Assembly: GCA_029465975.1 (NCBI GenBank)
Contig: CM055738.1
Span: 3,384,954-3,448,953 of the forward strand
Reading direction: 5' to 3'
DNA from: Dallia pectoralis
Lineage: Eukaryota; Chordata; Actinopteri; Esociformes; Umbridae
Length of the DNA: 64,000 nt
Below the pieces are notes generated by a model. It saw only the letters and a list, made by a program, of their open reading frames with translations, did not search any database and was not told the origin of the DNA. Every line of letters starts with the position of its first letter. The stretch's first letter is position 1. This document shows, in pieces, positions 44,571-53,500 of this stretch. Both the position numbers and the translations under genes were made by a program.

Positions 44571-47500
44571 TTATTCCTTGCCTGTATCCTCCAGAGGTGG
44601 AGCCTTTTTGCAATGTGTTGCGTGGACCCAAGTACCTCGCTCAGCTACCTTCACTGCAGAGTGTGTGACCAGTTGCACTTGGAATGGTCCCAGCCACCGA
44701 GGTTTGCTCCAGTGCTTTCGTTTGCAGTCCTTGATCACCCAGTCTCCAGGCTGGATGTCGTGAAGAGGACCTTCAATGGGCACTGGTAACGCTGCTTTCA
44801 CACTCCGGTGGATTTCCGTCAGGACCTTTGACAGATTGGTACAGTATGTTAGCATAGTGTCATTTACATGTTCTGTCATGAGGTCTGAGTGTGTAGGGGC
44901 TCCTAGGCCTGTGCTCATTGGTCTTCCTGTGATGACCTCGTGGGGAGACAAGCCTGTCTTCTTCCTGGGTCTGCCTCTTATTGATGTAAGGACCAGAGGA
45001 AGTGCCCGCACCCAGTTCAAACCTGTTTCCTCACACAACTTTGACAACTTCATCTTAATTGTCCCATTCTCTCTCTCCACTGCACCCCCACTCTGGGGCC
45101 TGTAGGCACAGTGTGTTCTTAAGTCCACTCCGAGGTACTCAGACATCTTCTGAATAGCCTCGTTCACAAAATGTGATCCATTGTCACTTGACAGTTTCTT
45201 TGGAATTCCCCATCTGGGAATGATTTCAGTCAGTAGGGCTTTAGCCACTGTTGATGCATCAGCCTTCCCAGACGGGAAAGCTTCGACCCACTTGGAAAAC
45301 ATGTCCACAAATACAACACAGTACTTCTTACCCTCACAGGGATTCAATTCAATGAAATCCATCATTACATGATCGAATGGGCCATCAGGGGGTGGATGAC
45401 TTGACTGGGGAACCGCCTGTCCCCGTCCCACATTGAACCTGAGGCACACTAGACACTTAGAACAGAATTTCTGAGCATGAGCTGTGAAGCCCTGTGTGTA
45501 CCAAAATCTGTTTATCATATCTACCATCCCTCCTTTTGACACATGATCTTTACCATGTGACAACACAGCATAGAAATGAAACAAACATTTTGGTAAACAT
45601 GGATTACCGTTTGGTCCTGTCCAAACCTTATTCACACAGACAGCCCCTGCCTTCCGCCAAGTCGCCTTCTCCTGAGGAGAAGCATTAGCCTGGGCCTGCA
45701 CAAGGTCAGAGAGGGAGACGGTTGGGGTTAAAACAGCCATCTGTAGAGCCGTGTCCAGATGTGCCTGAGCAGCCGCTTTTGCAGCCTGATCTGCTCTGTG
45801 GTTTCCAAGGGAGACCACGTCCTTGCCATGCGTGTGCGCTTCACATTTGCATATAGCGACCTGTTTAGGCAACAAAACAGCATCCAACAGATTATGAATC
45901 AGCTGCCCATGTTGAATTTTGGTGCCTGAGGAGGTGATAAAACCCCGCATTTTCCACAGTGTGCCAAAATCGTGGACAACCCCAAACGCATACCTGCTGT
46001 CAGTGTAAATGGTAACAGTTTTCCCCTCACTCAAAATACATGCACGGGTTAGAGCAAACAACTCTGCAGCCTGGGCAGAGAGGTTGTGAGGAAGTCTAAA
46101 TCCCTCAATTACCGCATCATCAGTGACAATGGCATATCCCACATTATTACATGAGGAAGAAAGTGATTTGCTGGCTGAGCCATCAACATAGAAAATCAAA
46201 TCACTGTTTGGCAATGGTTCATCAGATAAATCAGCACGTGGGGTACATTGTTGATTAATGACAGTCAAACAATCATGAGGTTCCCCATCCTCTTCAGTAG
46301 GCAGAAATGTTGAAGGATTTAAAATGGGACTACGGACAATTGAAACATGTGGTAGTGACAACAAGACATTGTGGTAATTCAAAAACCTCGCACCAGAGAG
46401 GTGACTTGTCTTGTGCTCCAACAGGATGGAAGACACAGAGTGAGGAACCCGTAGCTCAAGAGGCTGGTAGCAGACTAAGGCCTGCGACCGTAACACAGCC
46501 TCTGCTGCGGCAGCAACAGCTTTTAAGCAATGAGGTAGTCCCTGTGCAACCGCATCTAGCTTGGCAGAAAAATAAGCAATGGGGCGTAACTTATCCCCAT
46601 GTTTCTGCATCAACACAGAGGACATGTACCCGTTCTTCTCACATACCGCCTGAACAAAAGGTTTAGTGGGATCAGGAAGACCTAAGGTCGGGGAGGAAGC
46701 TAAACACTGTTTGAGCTGTGTAAATGAGTTCTCCCCCTCAACAGTCCACACCACCCTATCGTGGGAGGCTAACTTCTGATCATAAACCATGCTCTGTAAA
46801 GGTTGGACTAACAAGGCGTACTCAGGAACCCATTGTCTACAGAAGCCAATCATCCCCAAAAATGACAACATCTGCTTCTTGGTCAGAGGTTTAGGCATGC
46901 TAGTAATAGCTTTGATCCTGTCTACACTCAGACTTTTACCCTCAGGGGTGATCATGTGCCCTAAAAAGATAACTTCACTTTGCACAAATTGAAGTTTGTT
47001 AAGGCTGGCCTTGTGGCCCTGTGATGCTAGATATTGTAGCAACAGAACAGTGTCTTTTTCACAAGACGCTTCGTCAGGGGAGCAGATCAACAAATCATCA
47101 ACATATTGGACAAGCGTACTACCATGACTAAATGTGAATTTGTCCAAATTATCCCTAAGAGCCGCAGCAAACACGGCAGGAGATTCAAAGTAGCCTTGTG
47201 GTAGACGTGTCCATGTGTACATCTGACCAGAAAATTCAAAAGCGAACCAAAACTGAGAATCTTTGTGGACTGGTACACTGAAAAAAGCGTTTGCCAAATC
47301 AATAACAGAAAAATATTTGCTCCCACTCGGAACTTGGGACATTATTGTGTATGGATCAGTAACAATCGGTGCACGAGCAAACACTGCATCATTAATCTTT
47401 TTTAGATCCTGAACAAATCGCCATGCTGTAGCCTGACCGGGAACTTTGGCTTTCTTAACCGGAAAAATCGGAGTACGACATGGGCTGTTTGGGCAAGATA

Positions 47501-48665
47501 CAATGATCCCTTTTTCTAACAATGCCTCAAAAACAGGAGTAATACCCTCAATGGCTTCTGGTTTTAATGGGTATTGCGCCTGACACGGTCTGTGAGGTCC
47601 TCTAGGCGTAACTACGAGTGGCTGCGCGTTCTGCATTAACCCGACATCGTATTTATGTTGTGACCATAGAGAAGGAGGAACATCCGCTAGCCTTGGGTCT
47701 GTTACGGCTATCTGAGTCGCACAAACATGAAACAACTCATCGACAGGCGGAACTAAATGTACCTCTCTACGTCCTATCACAGTACACCCGAAACGTTCCC
47801 TTTGAGCCTGTGCCTCCTCGGACCAATCAACACCCTCCATCTGGGTTGGAACCCAATCAGAAACCTCGCTACACTTCTTAACCCAGGGACCCACAATGTC
47901 CCGTGTGCAGCTAAATGGGTGTTCAACAAGCGAAACATGTGGAACTGATCCATGTACTTGAAAGAAACGTGACACCTCTTTTGTGCCCCTCACTGACCAC
48001 GCACATAACCCAGTATCACTCCAATAGAGATAATCTCCCGTTAAGAAGTCTGCCTGACTGTCCCGACCTCTACACCACCCTGTTTCAAACTCATCATTAC
48101 GGCATTCAAAAACACTGGCAATACAACGCAAGTCATTAGCGTCATTTATCTGGACAGAATCTCCCATTCTGTCCGAAGCCATAGCAACAAGGGTATCAGA
48201 AATCGCCCTAGAGCCAGTGTTGTCTAAATCCCATGAATAACAATAGTTCAGGGGTTGTACACTATGCTGAACCGCTTGTACAGTACTGCGAATGATCTTT
48301 ATGCCTTTATCTGAACACTCTAACGTAATGCCTAACTGTGTCATTAAATCTCTAGCCAACAGGTTAACAGGGCAACATTGAGACAATAAAAATGAATGTT
48401 TTGGGTGATGCTGACCCGCTTCGTCTACAATCGACAGAGGGGTGGTAAATCGCTCTGTAGTACAGACACCACCAGCTCCTATAGTCAGCAAAGTTCTACC
48501 GCTAAGTTTCGGTGAAGGGTTCCAATCCTGAGCTCTTAGAACTGAATACCCTGCCCCCGAATCTACCAGAAATTTCACTCTTTTGCCATTAACAATCAAA
48601 AACATTTCAGGTTGTATATGGTAATCATCATCTGCCCTAAAAGCCTGTAGGTTAAGCTGTTGCAT
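44571..48665 (-). CDS. pol: Endogenous retrovirus pro-pol polyprotein
   Basis: 1364 open codons from the first Met; the frame is open back to the nucleocapsid stop at 48753. Protease active site LVDSGAG (Asp35). Reverse transcriptase VIDLANAFFSVP (about 454), LPQGY (488) and YVDD (521-524). RNase H FYVDGSAS (about 825), Glu near 869 and YTDSRYAF (about 888). Integrase HHCC finger (about 1031-1075, ending CSKCLVC), then D1103, D1161 and E1197 (D,D35E), and a C-terminal GPF motif near 1330. All catalytic residues are present. An unusual segment of roughly 200 residues separates protease from reverse transcriptase. Expression would need stop readthrough and an uninterrupted gag. Confidence 0.93.
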   Translation of the reverse strand: MQQLNLQAFRADDDYHIQPEMFLIVNGKRVKFLVDSGAGYSVLRAQDWNPSPKLSGRTLLTIGAGGVCTTERFTTPLSIVDEAGQHHPKHSFLLSQCCPVNLLARDLMTQLGITLECSDKGIKIIRSTVQAVQHSVQPLNYCYSWDLDNTGSRAISDTLVAMASDRMGDSVQINDANDLRCIASVFECRNDEFETGWCRGRDSQADFLTGDYLYWSDTGLCAWSVRGTKEVSRFFQVHGSVPHVSLVEHPFSCTRDIVGPWVKKCSEVSDWVPTQMEGVDWSEEAQAQRERFGCTVIGRREVHLVPPVDELFHVCATQIAVTDPRLADVPPSLWSQHKYDVGLMQNAQPLVVTPRGPHRPCQAQYPLKPEAIEGITPVFEALLEKGIIVSCPNSPCRTPIFPVKKAKVPGQATAWRFVQDLKKINDAVFARAPIVTDPYTIMSQVPSGSKYFSVIDLANAFFSVPVHKDSQFWFAFEFSGQMYTWTRLPQGYFESPAVFAAALRDNLDKFTFSHGSTLVQYVDDLLICSPDEASCEKDTVLLLQYLASQGHKASLNKLQFVQSEVIFLGHMITPEGKSLSVDRIKAITSMPKPLTKKQMLSFLGMIGFCRQWVPEYALLVQPLQSMVYDQKLASHDRVVWTVEGENSFTQLKQCLASSPTLGLPDPTKPFVQAVCEKNGYMSSVLMQKHGDKLRPIAYFSAKLDAVAQGLPHCLKAVAAAAEAVLRSQALVCYQPLELRVPHSVSSILLEHKTSHLSGARFLNYHNVLLSLPHVSIVRSPILNPSTFLPTEEDGEPHDCLTVINQQCTPRADLSDEPLPNSDLIFYVDGSASKSLSSSCNNVGYAIVTDDAVIEGFRLPHNLSAQAAELFALTRACILSEGKTVTIYTDSRYAFGVVHDFGTLWKMRGFITSSGTKIQHGQLIHNLLDAVLLPKQVAICKCEAHTHGKDVVSLGNHRADQAAKAAAQAHLDTALQMAVLTPTVSLSDLVQAQANASPQEKATWRKAGAVCVNKVWTGPNGNPCLPKCLFHFYAVLSHGKDHVSKGGMVDMINRFWYTQGFTAHAQKFCSKCLVCLRFNVGRGQAVPQSSHPPPDGPFDHVMMDFIELNPCEGKKYCVVFVDMFSKWVEAFPSGKADASTVAKALLTEIIPRWGIPKKLSSDNGSHFVNEAIQKMSEYLGVDLRTHCAYRPQSGGAVERENGTIKMKLSKLCEETGLNWVRALPLVLTSIRGRPRKKTGLSPHEVITGRPMSTGLGAPTHSDLMTEHVNDTMLTYCTNLSKVLTEIHRSVKAALPVPIEGPLHDIQPGDWVIKDCKRKHWSKPRWLGPFQVQLVTHSAVKVAERGTWVHATHCKKAPPLEDTGKE

Positions 48666-48752
48666 TATATCTGAGTGTGACGGATCGTGTAATGGATTTA
48701 TCTCACCCAGTTTTGTCGTTAAAGGCTCTGGATTGGTCGCTTCATCCTGGCG

Positions 48753-49031
48753 TCACCATCCCCCATCCCGCGCAGCCGCATCAACGCGAGTGCCTCTGGG
48801 ATTGTTGACCGAAAATCCATTGCGATTTCTGGCTTCACCGCGTGAATTGTCTTTTTGTCCATTTGAATTATTTCTCAAGTCCGGTTCAGGGCAAGCCCGT
48901 ACCCAATGGTCCATTGAACCACAACGTAAGCAAGCATTGCCGTTAGGGGGTCGGTAGGAGTTACCTCGTCCTCGAAATTGGCCCCGCCCATGCCGCGTCT
49001 CACTCCACGCCCCCCCTTTCATCGCTCCCAA
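48753..49031 (-). CDS. Endogenous retrovirus nucleocapsid part of gag
   Basis: Open stretch of 92 codons overlapping the end of the upstream gag frame. It has one CCHC zinc knuckle, CLRCGSMDHWVRAC, in a basic, Gly/Arg-rich, Asn-rich context, as expected of a retroviral RNA-binding nucleocapsid. The stop at 48753-48755 is TGA followed by C; beyond it the same frame is open through the protease. It has no start of its own in a good position, so it is normally the C-terminal part of gag, cut off here by the upstream frame break. Confidence 0.8.
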   Translation of the reverse strand: MGAMKGGAWSETRHGRGQFRGRGNSYRPPNGNACLRCGSMDHWVRACPEPDLRNNSNGQKDNSRGEARNRNGFSVNNPRGTRVDAAARDGGW

Positions 49032-50265
49032 AGTAGTTCATCTGGGCCATCTGCAGCTTATTGTCTCTCTTTAACCTTTCTTCCAACTTTCCGTGTTCCT
49101 GGCCTTGATAGACTCTTTCGGCGTGCTTTATGTGTGGCCAGACAGTAGCCATTCTTCCATCGTCCAGTGAGACACAGTGTGTCCGGACATGACGTTCGAT
49201 CTCTGGGAGGAGGCCCGCGACGAGTCTCATCTTACACTGTTGTTCCCAGGCTGAGTCTCCGTCCCCGTCCGGTCTTCTCCCCATCCCGCTGTGCAGCTCA
49301 AACTCTCGTTCAAGACGATTTCTGAAGTCTGCAACACTTTCATCTTTCTTTTGTTTACAGTCTGAAATCTTCTCCCAACGCATCTTCCTTGGAAAATGTG
49401 CAATAACTCGTTCACACAATTTCGTGACTGCCTCTTGATAAACCGAATCTCCCCGGCTGTCGTAGGTTCTGGGAGGCATGTCAAATGGCCAGTCGCCTTT
49501 TACACGGCCCCACCTTAGCAGTAGATTTCGCATCATTAGCATCTCGATCTCAGCCATGTTTGGCTTGTACTGGTCAATTATCTGGCGGAAAACTCTGGTG
49601 AATTCTTCACCACCGTCTTGCTCTGGGTCTGGTAGGGAAGCGGCCACGTCTCTCAGATCTGCCGGTGACCATGGGCGGTACACAAGGATGGTAGCTGGAT
49701 TGTCGTATTCACCTCCAGCCATTGGGTTAGCAACTTCCACCATCGGAAGCTGTTTGGCCGGTAACCCCTCTAGCAGTGTCTTTCGTTTTGAACTTCTTGT
49801 CCCGCTTGAAACGGGGGAAGACGGTCTCGGCATGTCTTCCTCCAGGGCAGCACTCGCTTCCTCCAGAGCAGCCCGCGCGAGATGGTAGGGCGGGGGACGA
49901 CAGGAGAGAGCGTCCAACTCGTCATCAAGCCTGGTGACAGATGCTAAGACACACTGATTAGTAGTCGCTTTGTTCTTCTGCCTCTCTCTAAGCGACGTCT
50001 CCTCTTTCCACATACTAAACGCCTTCCAATCTACTTTGCGTTTACCTGATTGCATTTTTTTAATTTTACCGTCCTCATAATCCTGTAATTTGCTCCCTAA
50101 CTCGCTTATTTGGCGAGGACTAAAACTCCCATTATCTGGAAATCCTAATTTTGACCATAAATCTAATTGGTTGCAGGCCCAATCATCATATTTGTCAACC
50201 ATTATTTTTGCGGGACCCTCCTTTGGGCGAGGAACCGCATTGGATTTACTATAAGACTTCCCCAT
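49000..50265 (-). CDS. gag: Endogenous retrovirus gag, matrix-capsid part
   Basis: 421 codons. Starts MGKSYSKS, a typical N-myristoylation signal (Gly2, Ser6) for membrane targeting of the assembling particle. The central region is charged and Pro-rich (RPSSPVSSGTRSSKRKT); the capsid part holds PEQDGGEEFTRVFRQIIDQY and SVADFRNRLEREFELHSG, the latter resembling the major homology region end of gamma-type capsid. It ends at a TGA shortly after FGSDERGGVE because the frame changes at a 7-G run (plus-strand C7 at 49010-49016). The nucleocapsid follows in a different frame. Confidence 0.85.
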   Translation of the reverse strand: MGKSYSKSNAVPRPKEGPAKIMVDKYDDWACNQLDLWSKLGFPDNGSFSPRQISELGSKLQDYEDGKIKKMQSGKRKVDWKAFSMWKEETSLRERQKNKATTNQCVLASVTRLDDELDALSCRPPPYHLARAALEEASAALEEDMPRPSSPVSSGTRSSKRKTLLEGLPAKQLPMVEVANPMAGGEYDNPATILVYRPWSPADLRDVAASLPDPEQDGGEEFTRVFRQIIDQYKPNMAEIEMLMMRNLLLRWGRVKGDWPFDMPPRTYDSRGDSVYQEAVTKLCERVIAHFPRKMRWEKISDCKQKKDESVADFRNRLEREFELHSGMGRRPDGDGDSAWEQQCKMRLVAGLLPEIERHVRTHCVSLDDGRMATVWPHIKHAERVYQGQEHGKLEERLKRDNKLQMAQMNYFGSDERGGVE

Positions 50266-50887
50266 GGTTAAGGAAAATTAAAACCTTGAAAATAAATTTT
50301 GGTAAAAAGAAATGATCTGTCCAACAAGATCTGTAATTAAAAGCGTAGCGTAAATTAATTACTACCACCTGGTGGTACCTATCAAATAGGATTTAAGTCT
50401 CAATCAAATGAAGAAAGAGAATGATCTGTCCAACAGAATTTGTAATTAATGAACGCAACCACCTAGTGGTACCTATCAAATAGGATTTTTAGTCTCAATC
50501 AAATCAGCCCAGCGCTGTTTGACAAACTCGTCAGTTTCTTAGTGAGACCGGTCTCCGAGACCTTTGAGAAATCCACCTAGTAGATTTGGTGACCTGTAGA
50601 ACAGATAAAAAATTAGTAACGACCTGCCTAGCAGATCTGTAATTAACAAGCCTATATCATGCCAATTACAACCACCTAGTGGATTTTTTGTGATCTGTAG
50701 AACAGATCAGATTATGGGCCTGGCCCTTTTAATCTATCAACTGTATACAAACTGTACACGTTCTTACCGTCTGAAATTCAGTATGTATTTGGTCCTCTAG
50801 GTTCAAATTCTGTCCTGAATCACTTATCCTCCTTCAAAGATGGTCCTGGAAGTAGCCTTCTCTGGAGAAAATATGGATTACTTAAGA
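50266..50887 (-). promoter_or_regulatory. Provirus leader with repeated stem-loop-like motifs
   Basis: About 620 bases between primer site and gag with no open frame. It contains two imperfect direct repeats of roughly 100 bases (about 50308-50400 and 50411-50505). Three near-palindromes of the type CCACCTRGTGG occur at about 50367, 50460 and 50671, and a perfect hairpin GATCTGT-AGA-ACAGATC at 50692-50708. Likely the packaging/translation-control region by position; role inferred. Confidence 0.5.
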
Positions 50888-50905
50888 ACGACGGACGAGC
50901 CCCCA
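50888..50905 (-). promoter_or_regulatory. Retroviral primer binding site, proline tRNA type
   Basis: Minus strand, two bases inside the 5' LTR: TGGGGGCTCGTCCG, matching the first 14 positions of the well-known tRNA-Pro primer site, then TCGT where the match ends. Confidence 0.85.
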
Positions 50906-50907
50906 AG

Positions 50908-51490
50908 TGTTATGGAATTATTTCTAATACCACGTAATTAATGTTACTATACCTATGTCTCTAGAATAACATTAAGCAAATACACACTGAACTCAGACTC
51001 GAAATAAGAACAGACAAGAGTATCTCTCAAGTTAACTCTAACAGTTTAATTGATAGATGAGGAAAACCTTAACACACGCGCTCACGGTAACAATGCGGTG
51101 GCAGGTTATTTCCTACCTAATATGAAGACCAGTGCAGTTTATATAGGCCATGGAGCAGGAAAGCATACATGGGGTAAACCTTATAAGGTTAGGAATCATA
51201 TGGAGAAGCTAAGTTGGGCCCAAGAGAATGACATCACAGCAGAGAAAACAGATGTAAAAGGTATGGAAAATTGTACATACAGTATACATATCCTTTTATG
51301 GCGAAACACATGTAAAACCATACAGTTGCTTTGAATCAAGACATCTATTTCTAGCATTGGGCCCCTCTTAAGACATACAGATGTCATCCCTGTTCCTCCC
51401 CAGGCCTCACTAATATACACATCTTCTATCACATGTTTATCTACACTATTTTCTGAACTTCACAGCTGACATGTAGAATAATCCACAACA
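50908..51490 (-). repeat. Provirus 5' LTR, 583 bp
   Basis: Minus-strand ends TGTTGTGG and CCATAACA. Core promoter TATATAAA is the reverse of 51138-51145; ATTAAA lies in the reverse of the region about 51045-51051. Identical to the 3' LTR except for 51118-51136 and base 51152. Confidence 0.95.
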
Positions 51491-52164
51491 GACTCCCTTC
51501 AGGGTCTCCAAGAAGGCTGAATACTCCGAACTGCTGTTTGGTGCATAACCACAAACAACAGTCAAGAGTTTTCCCCCCCACCACCCTTAGGCGTAGGGAG
51601 GCAACCCTCTCATCCACCGGGGTAAACTCCAACACCGCCGTGCTCAGACGAGGGCTCGTGAGTATCCCCACACCAGCCCGCCGCCTCTCACCCTGGGCAA
51701 CTCCAGAGAAGAACAGAGTCCAACCCCTATCCAGGAGTAAGGTTCCAGAGCCACGGTTGTGCGTAGAGGTAAGTCCCACCAGATATAACTGGTATCGCTC
51801 CACCTCACGCACAAGTTCTGGCTCCTTCCCCCCCAGTGAGGTGACGTTCCACGTCCCCAAAGCAAGCTTCTGCCGCCCGGGTCTGATCCGTCGAGACCCC
51901 CCACCTTCACTGCCACCCATATGACAGCGCACCCGCCCCCTGCGGTTGTTCCTGTGAGTGGTGGGCCCACAGGATGGAGAGGAGAGAGATGCCACGTATC
52001 TCATTCGAGCTGTGTCCGGCCGGGCTCCGTGGCAAATCCGGCCACCAGACGCTCGCTTTCGAGCCCGCCGTCTGGGCCTGGCTCCAGACGAGGGGCCCTG
52101 GGCTTCCTCCAGGCAGGGTCTCGCTCCTTTTCCCTCTATCTTTCATGGGGTCTTGGTGAACCAT
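51491..52164 (-). pseudogene. LINE endonuclease N-terminal part
   Basis: LALGTWNVTSLGGKEPELVR, YLVGLTSTHNRGSGTLLL, FSGVAQGERRRAGVGIL and FTPVDERVASLRLRVVGG are the first half of the endonuclease. It joins the other half at 41828 across the provirus. Confidence 0.85.
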
Positions 52165-52287
52165 TCTTAGTCCATCATAGTTCCATCATATCATCAATCA
52201 TAATTTGTGTTTAAAAACCTGCTAAATTGTGTGTTCCCTTGTGCTTGAGTAGTGAACATTTTTTGAGGGTGTTTGTTTGTGTCTGTG

Positions 52288-53290
52288 TGTCACATGGGTG
52301 AGCTGTGCTGTCACAGAGTGTGTAGGGGAGAGCACTCCTGTGTAATATGTTGATTAGAAGCACAGCTGTTTTGGTTTTAGCTTAGCACCAGGCATAGGTT
52401 AGTAAATCAGTGGGATATTTAAGGTCCCTGGTCAGGTTCACTGGTCCTTTCCCAGAGATTATTACGACAGCTCATGGGAGAATTTCTCCAACCATCACCC
52501 CACGGACCAGGGTGAAAAGATTAGGCCTGAAACACCACAGGAGCAGTGGGTTTGTCTCCTGCCATATGCGGTATATGCACCACTTATGCGGCTATCAGAG
52601 CCGGTTACATGCACCCCGGAAGCTTCCCAATGAGGGTTTTGGGGGAGGAGCTAACAGGGTGTTCTGGGAGGACGGCGGGGAGAACACCCATGGCCCTGGT
52701 GCCGCTTTAACCAATAACATAAATAGAAAGAGTGGTCTCTGCTCCCACTGCGTGCCTGGACGAAAGATGTGGGAGGAGAACAAAACAAAACGCCTCCATG
52801 AACATTGTAGGGGAGACCACCTCATTGGGGTTTTGCCTTCCTTCCCTCCATCCTGCCCTACCTACCATGACATTTTAGGGTATGGCCTGGTCGATCTGGG
52901 AGCCCGACCTTTTCGGAGGAGTACTGTCACATATGAGTGAGCTGTGCTGTCACAGTGTGTGTAGGGGAGAGCAATCCTGTGTAATATGTTTAGTAGAAGC
53001 ACATCTGTTTTGGGTTTATCCAAGCACCGGGCATGTTAATTAATCTGTGGGCTATTTAAGGTCCCTGGTTAGGTTCACGAGTGCTTGTTATTGATAATAC
53101 GATATGTGTCATGTCTGTGAGTGATTGTTAACGTTGTTACTGTTTTTTGTACAACATGTTTAGTCGCTTTGTGTAGGCGCACGTTTGTTTTATGTTTCAG
53201 TGTTCAGTGTATTGTTTTTGTATCTGTGTCTTCTGTTTATTTTATATAAATATATGCTCCGCATCTCGCTCCTTTCCGGACTTCACCCTG
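52288..53290 (+). mobile_element. gypsy remnant with two LTR-like ends, copy B
   Basis: LTR-like start TGTCACATGGGTGAG at 52288 running to about 52445, internal non-coding scrap (52446-52924) ending GGAGGAGTAC, and a second LTR-like start TGTCACATATGAGTG at 52925 with GCTATTTAAGG near 53052. Close to 29375-30075. The second LTR here keeps about 130 bp (53110-53270) that copy A lost. Confidence 0.65.
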
Positions 53291-53395
53291 CAAGTCTGTG
53301 ATAGTGTGTGAGAGAGAGTGTGTGTGTGTGGTGTGTGTGGAGTGCAGAAGAGCAAGCACATGTGTCAAGTGGAATGGATATGGCAGTCAGTAGGA

Positions 53396-53500
53396 TATAA
53401 AAAGAGAGTGAGATTTTCAGTTTGTTAAAAGGCTGACCTGACAGGGTCATACACAGAACCAATCAGGAGGAGGTACTCGGCATTTACCTATTTACTAAAG
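53396..53500 (+). promoter_or_regulatory. Conserved TAAR proximal promoter/5' UTR block, gene 8
   Basis: TATAAAAAG at 53396-53404. TGACCTGACAGGGTCA at 53434-53449 ends 52 bp before the ATG. A short TG tract at about 53315-53340 lies upstream. Confidence 0.7.

Larger units (their letters stand above)
41833..51490 (-). mobile_element. Endogenous retrovirus, near-complete provirus (gamma/epsilon-like)
   Basis: 9,658 bp, minus strand, flanked by a 4-bp target duplication GACT (41829-41832 and 51491-51494). Order 5' to 3': LTR (50908-51490), primer binding site, leader, gag, nucleocapsid, pro-pol, env, LTR (41833-42415). Env is in its own frame after pol. Gamma-type features: tRNA-Pro-like primer site, 4-bp duplication, gag and pol in one frame separated by a stop, CWIC and CX6CC in Env, GPF motif at the integrase end. 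The near-identical LTRs show recent integration. Whether any copy is expressed cannot be told. Confidence 0.95.
39297..52180 (-). mobile_element. RTE-like LINE, about 3.2 kb, split by a provirus
   Basis: A 12-bp direct repeat TTCCATCATATC at 39285-39296 and 52181-52192 flanks the element. Taking out the provirus (41833-51490 plus one copy of its 4-bp duplication) leaves about 3.2 kb running endonuclease then reverse transcriptase on the minus strand, with a GGATAAGCGG-type 3' end near 39320. It looks close to full length but its frame is broken in several places. The RTE assignment is from the protein motifs and is moderate. Confidence 0.8.

Noticed and set aside
49005..49031. Programmed -1 frameshift at the gag G-run
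   Set aside because: The downstream frame is offset by +1, not -1, and no canonical slippery heptamer is in register.
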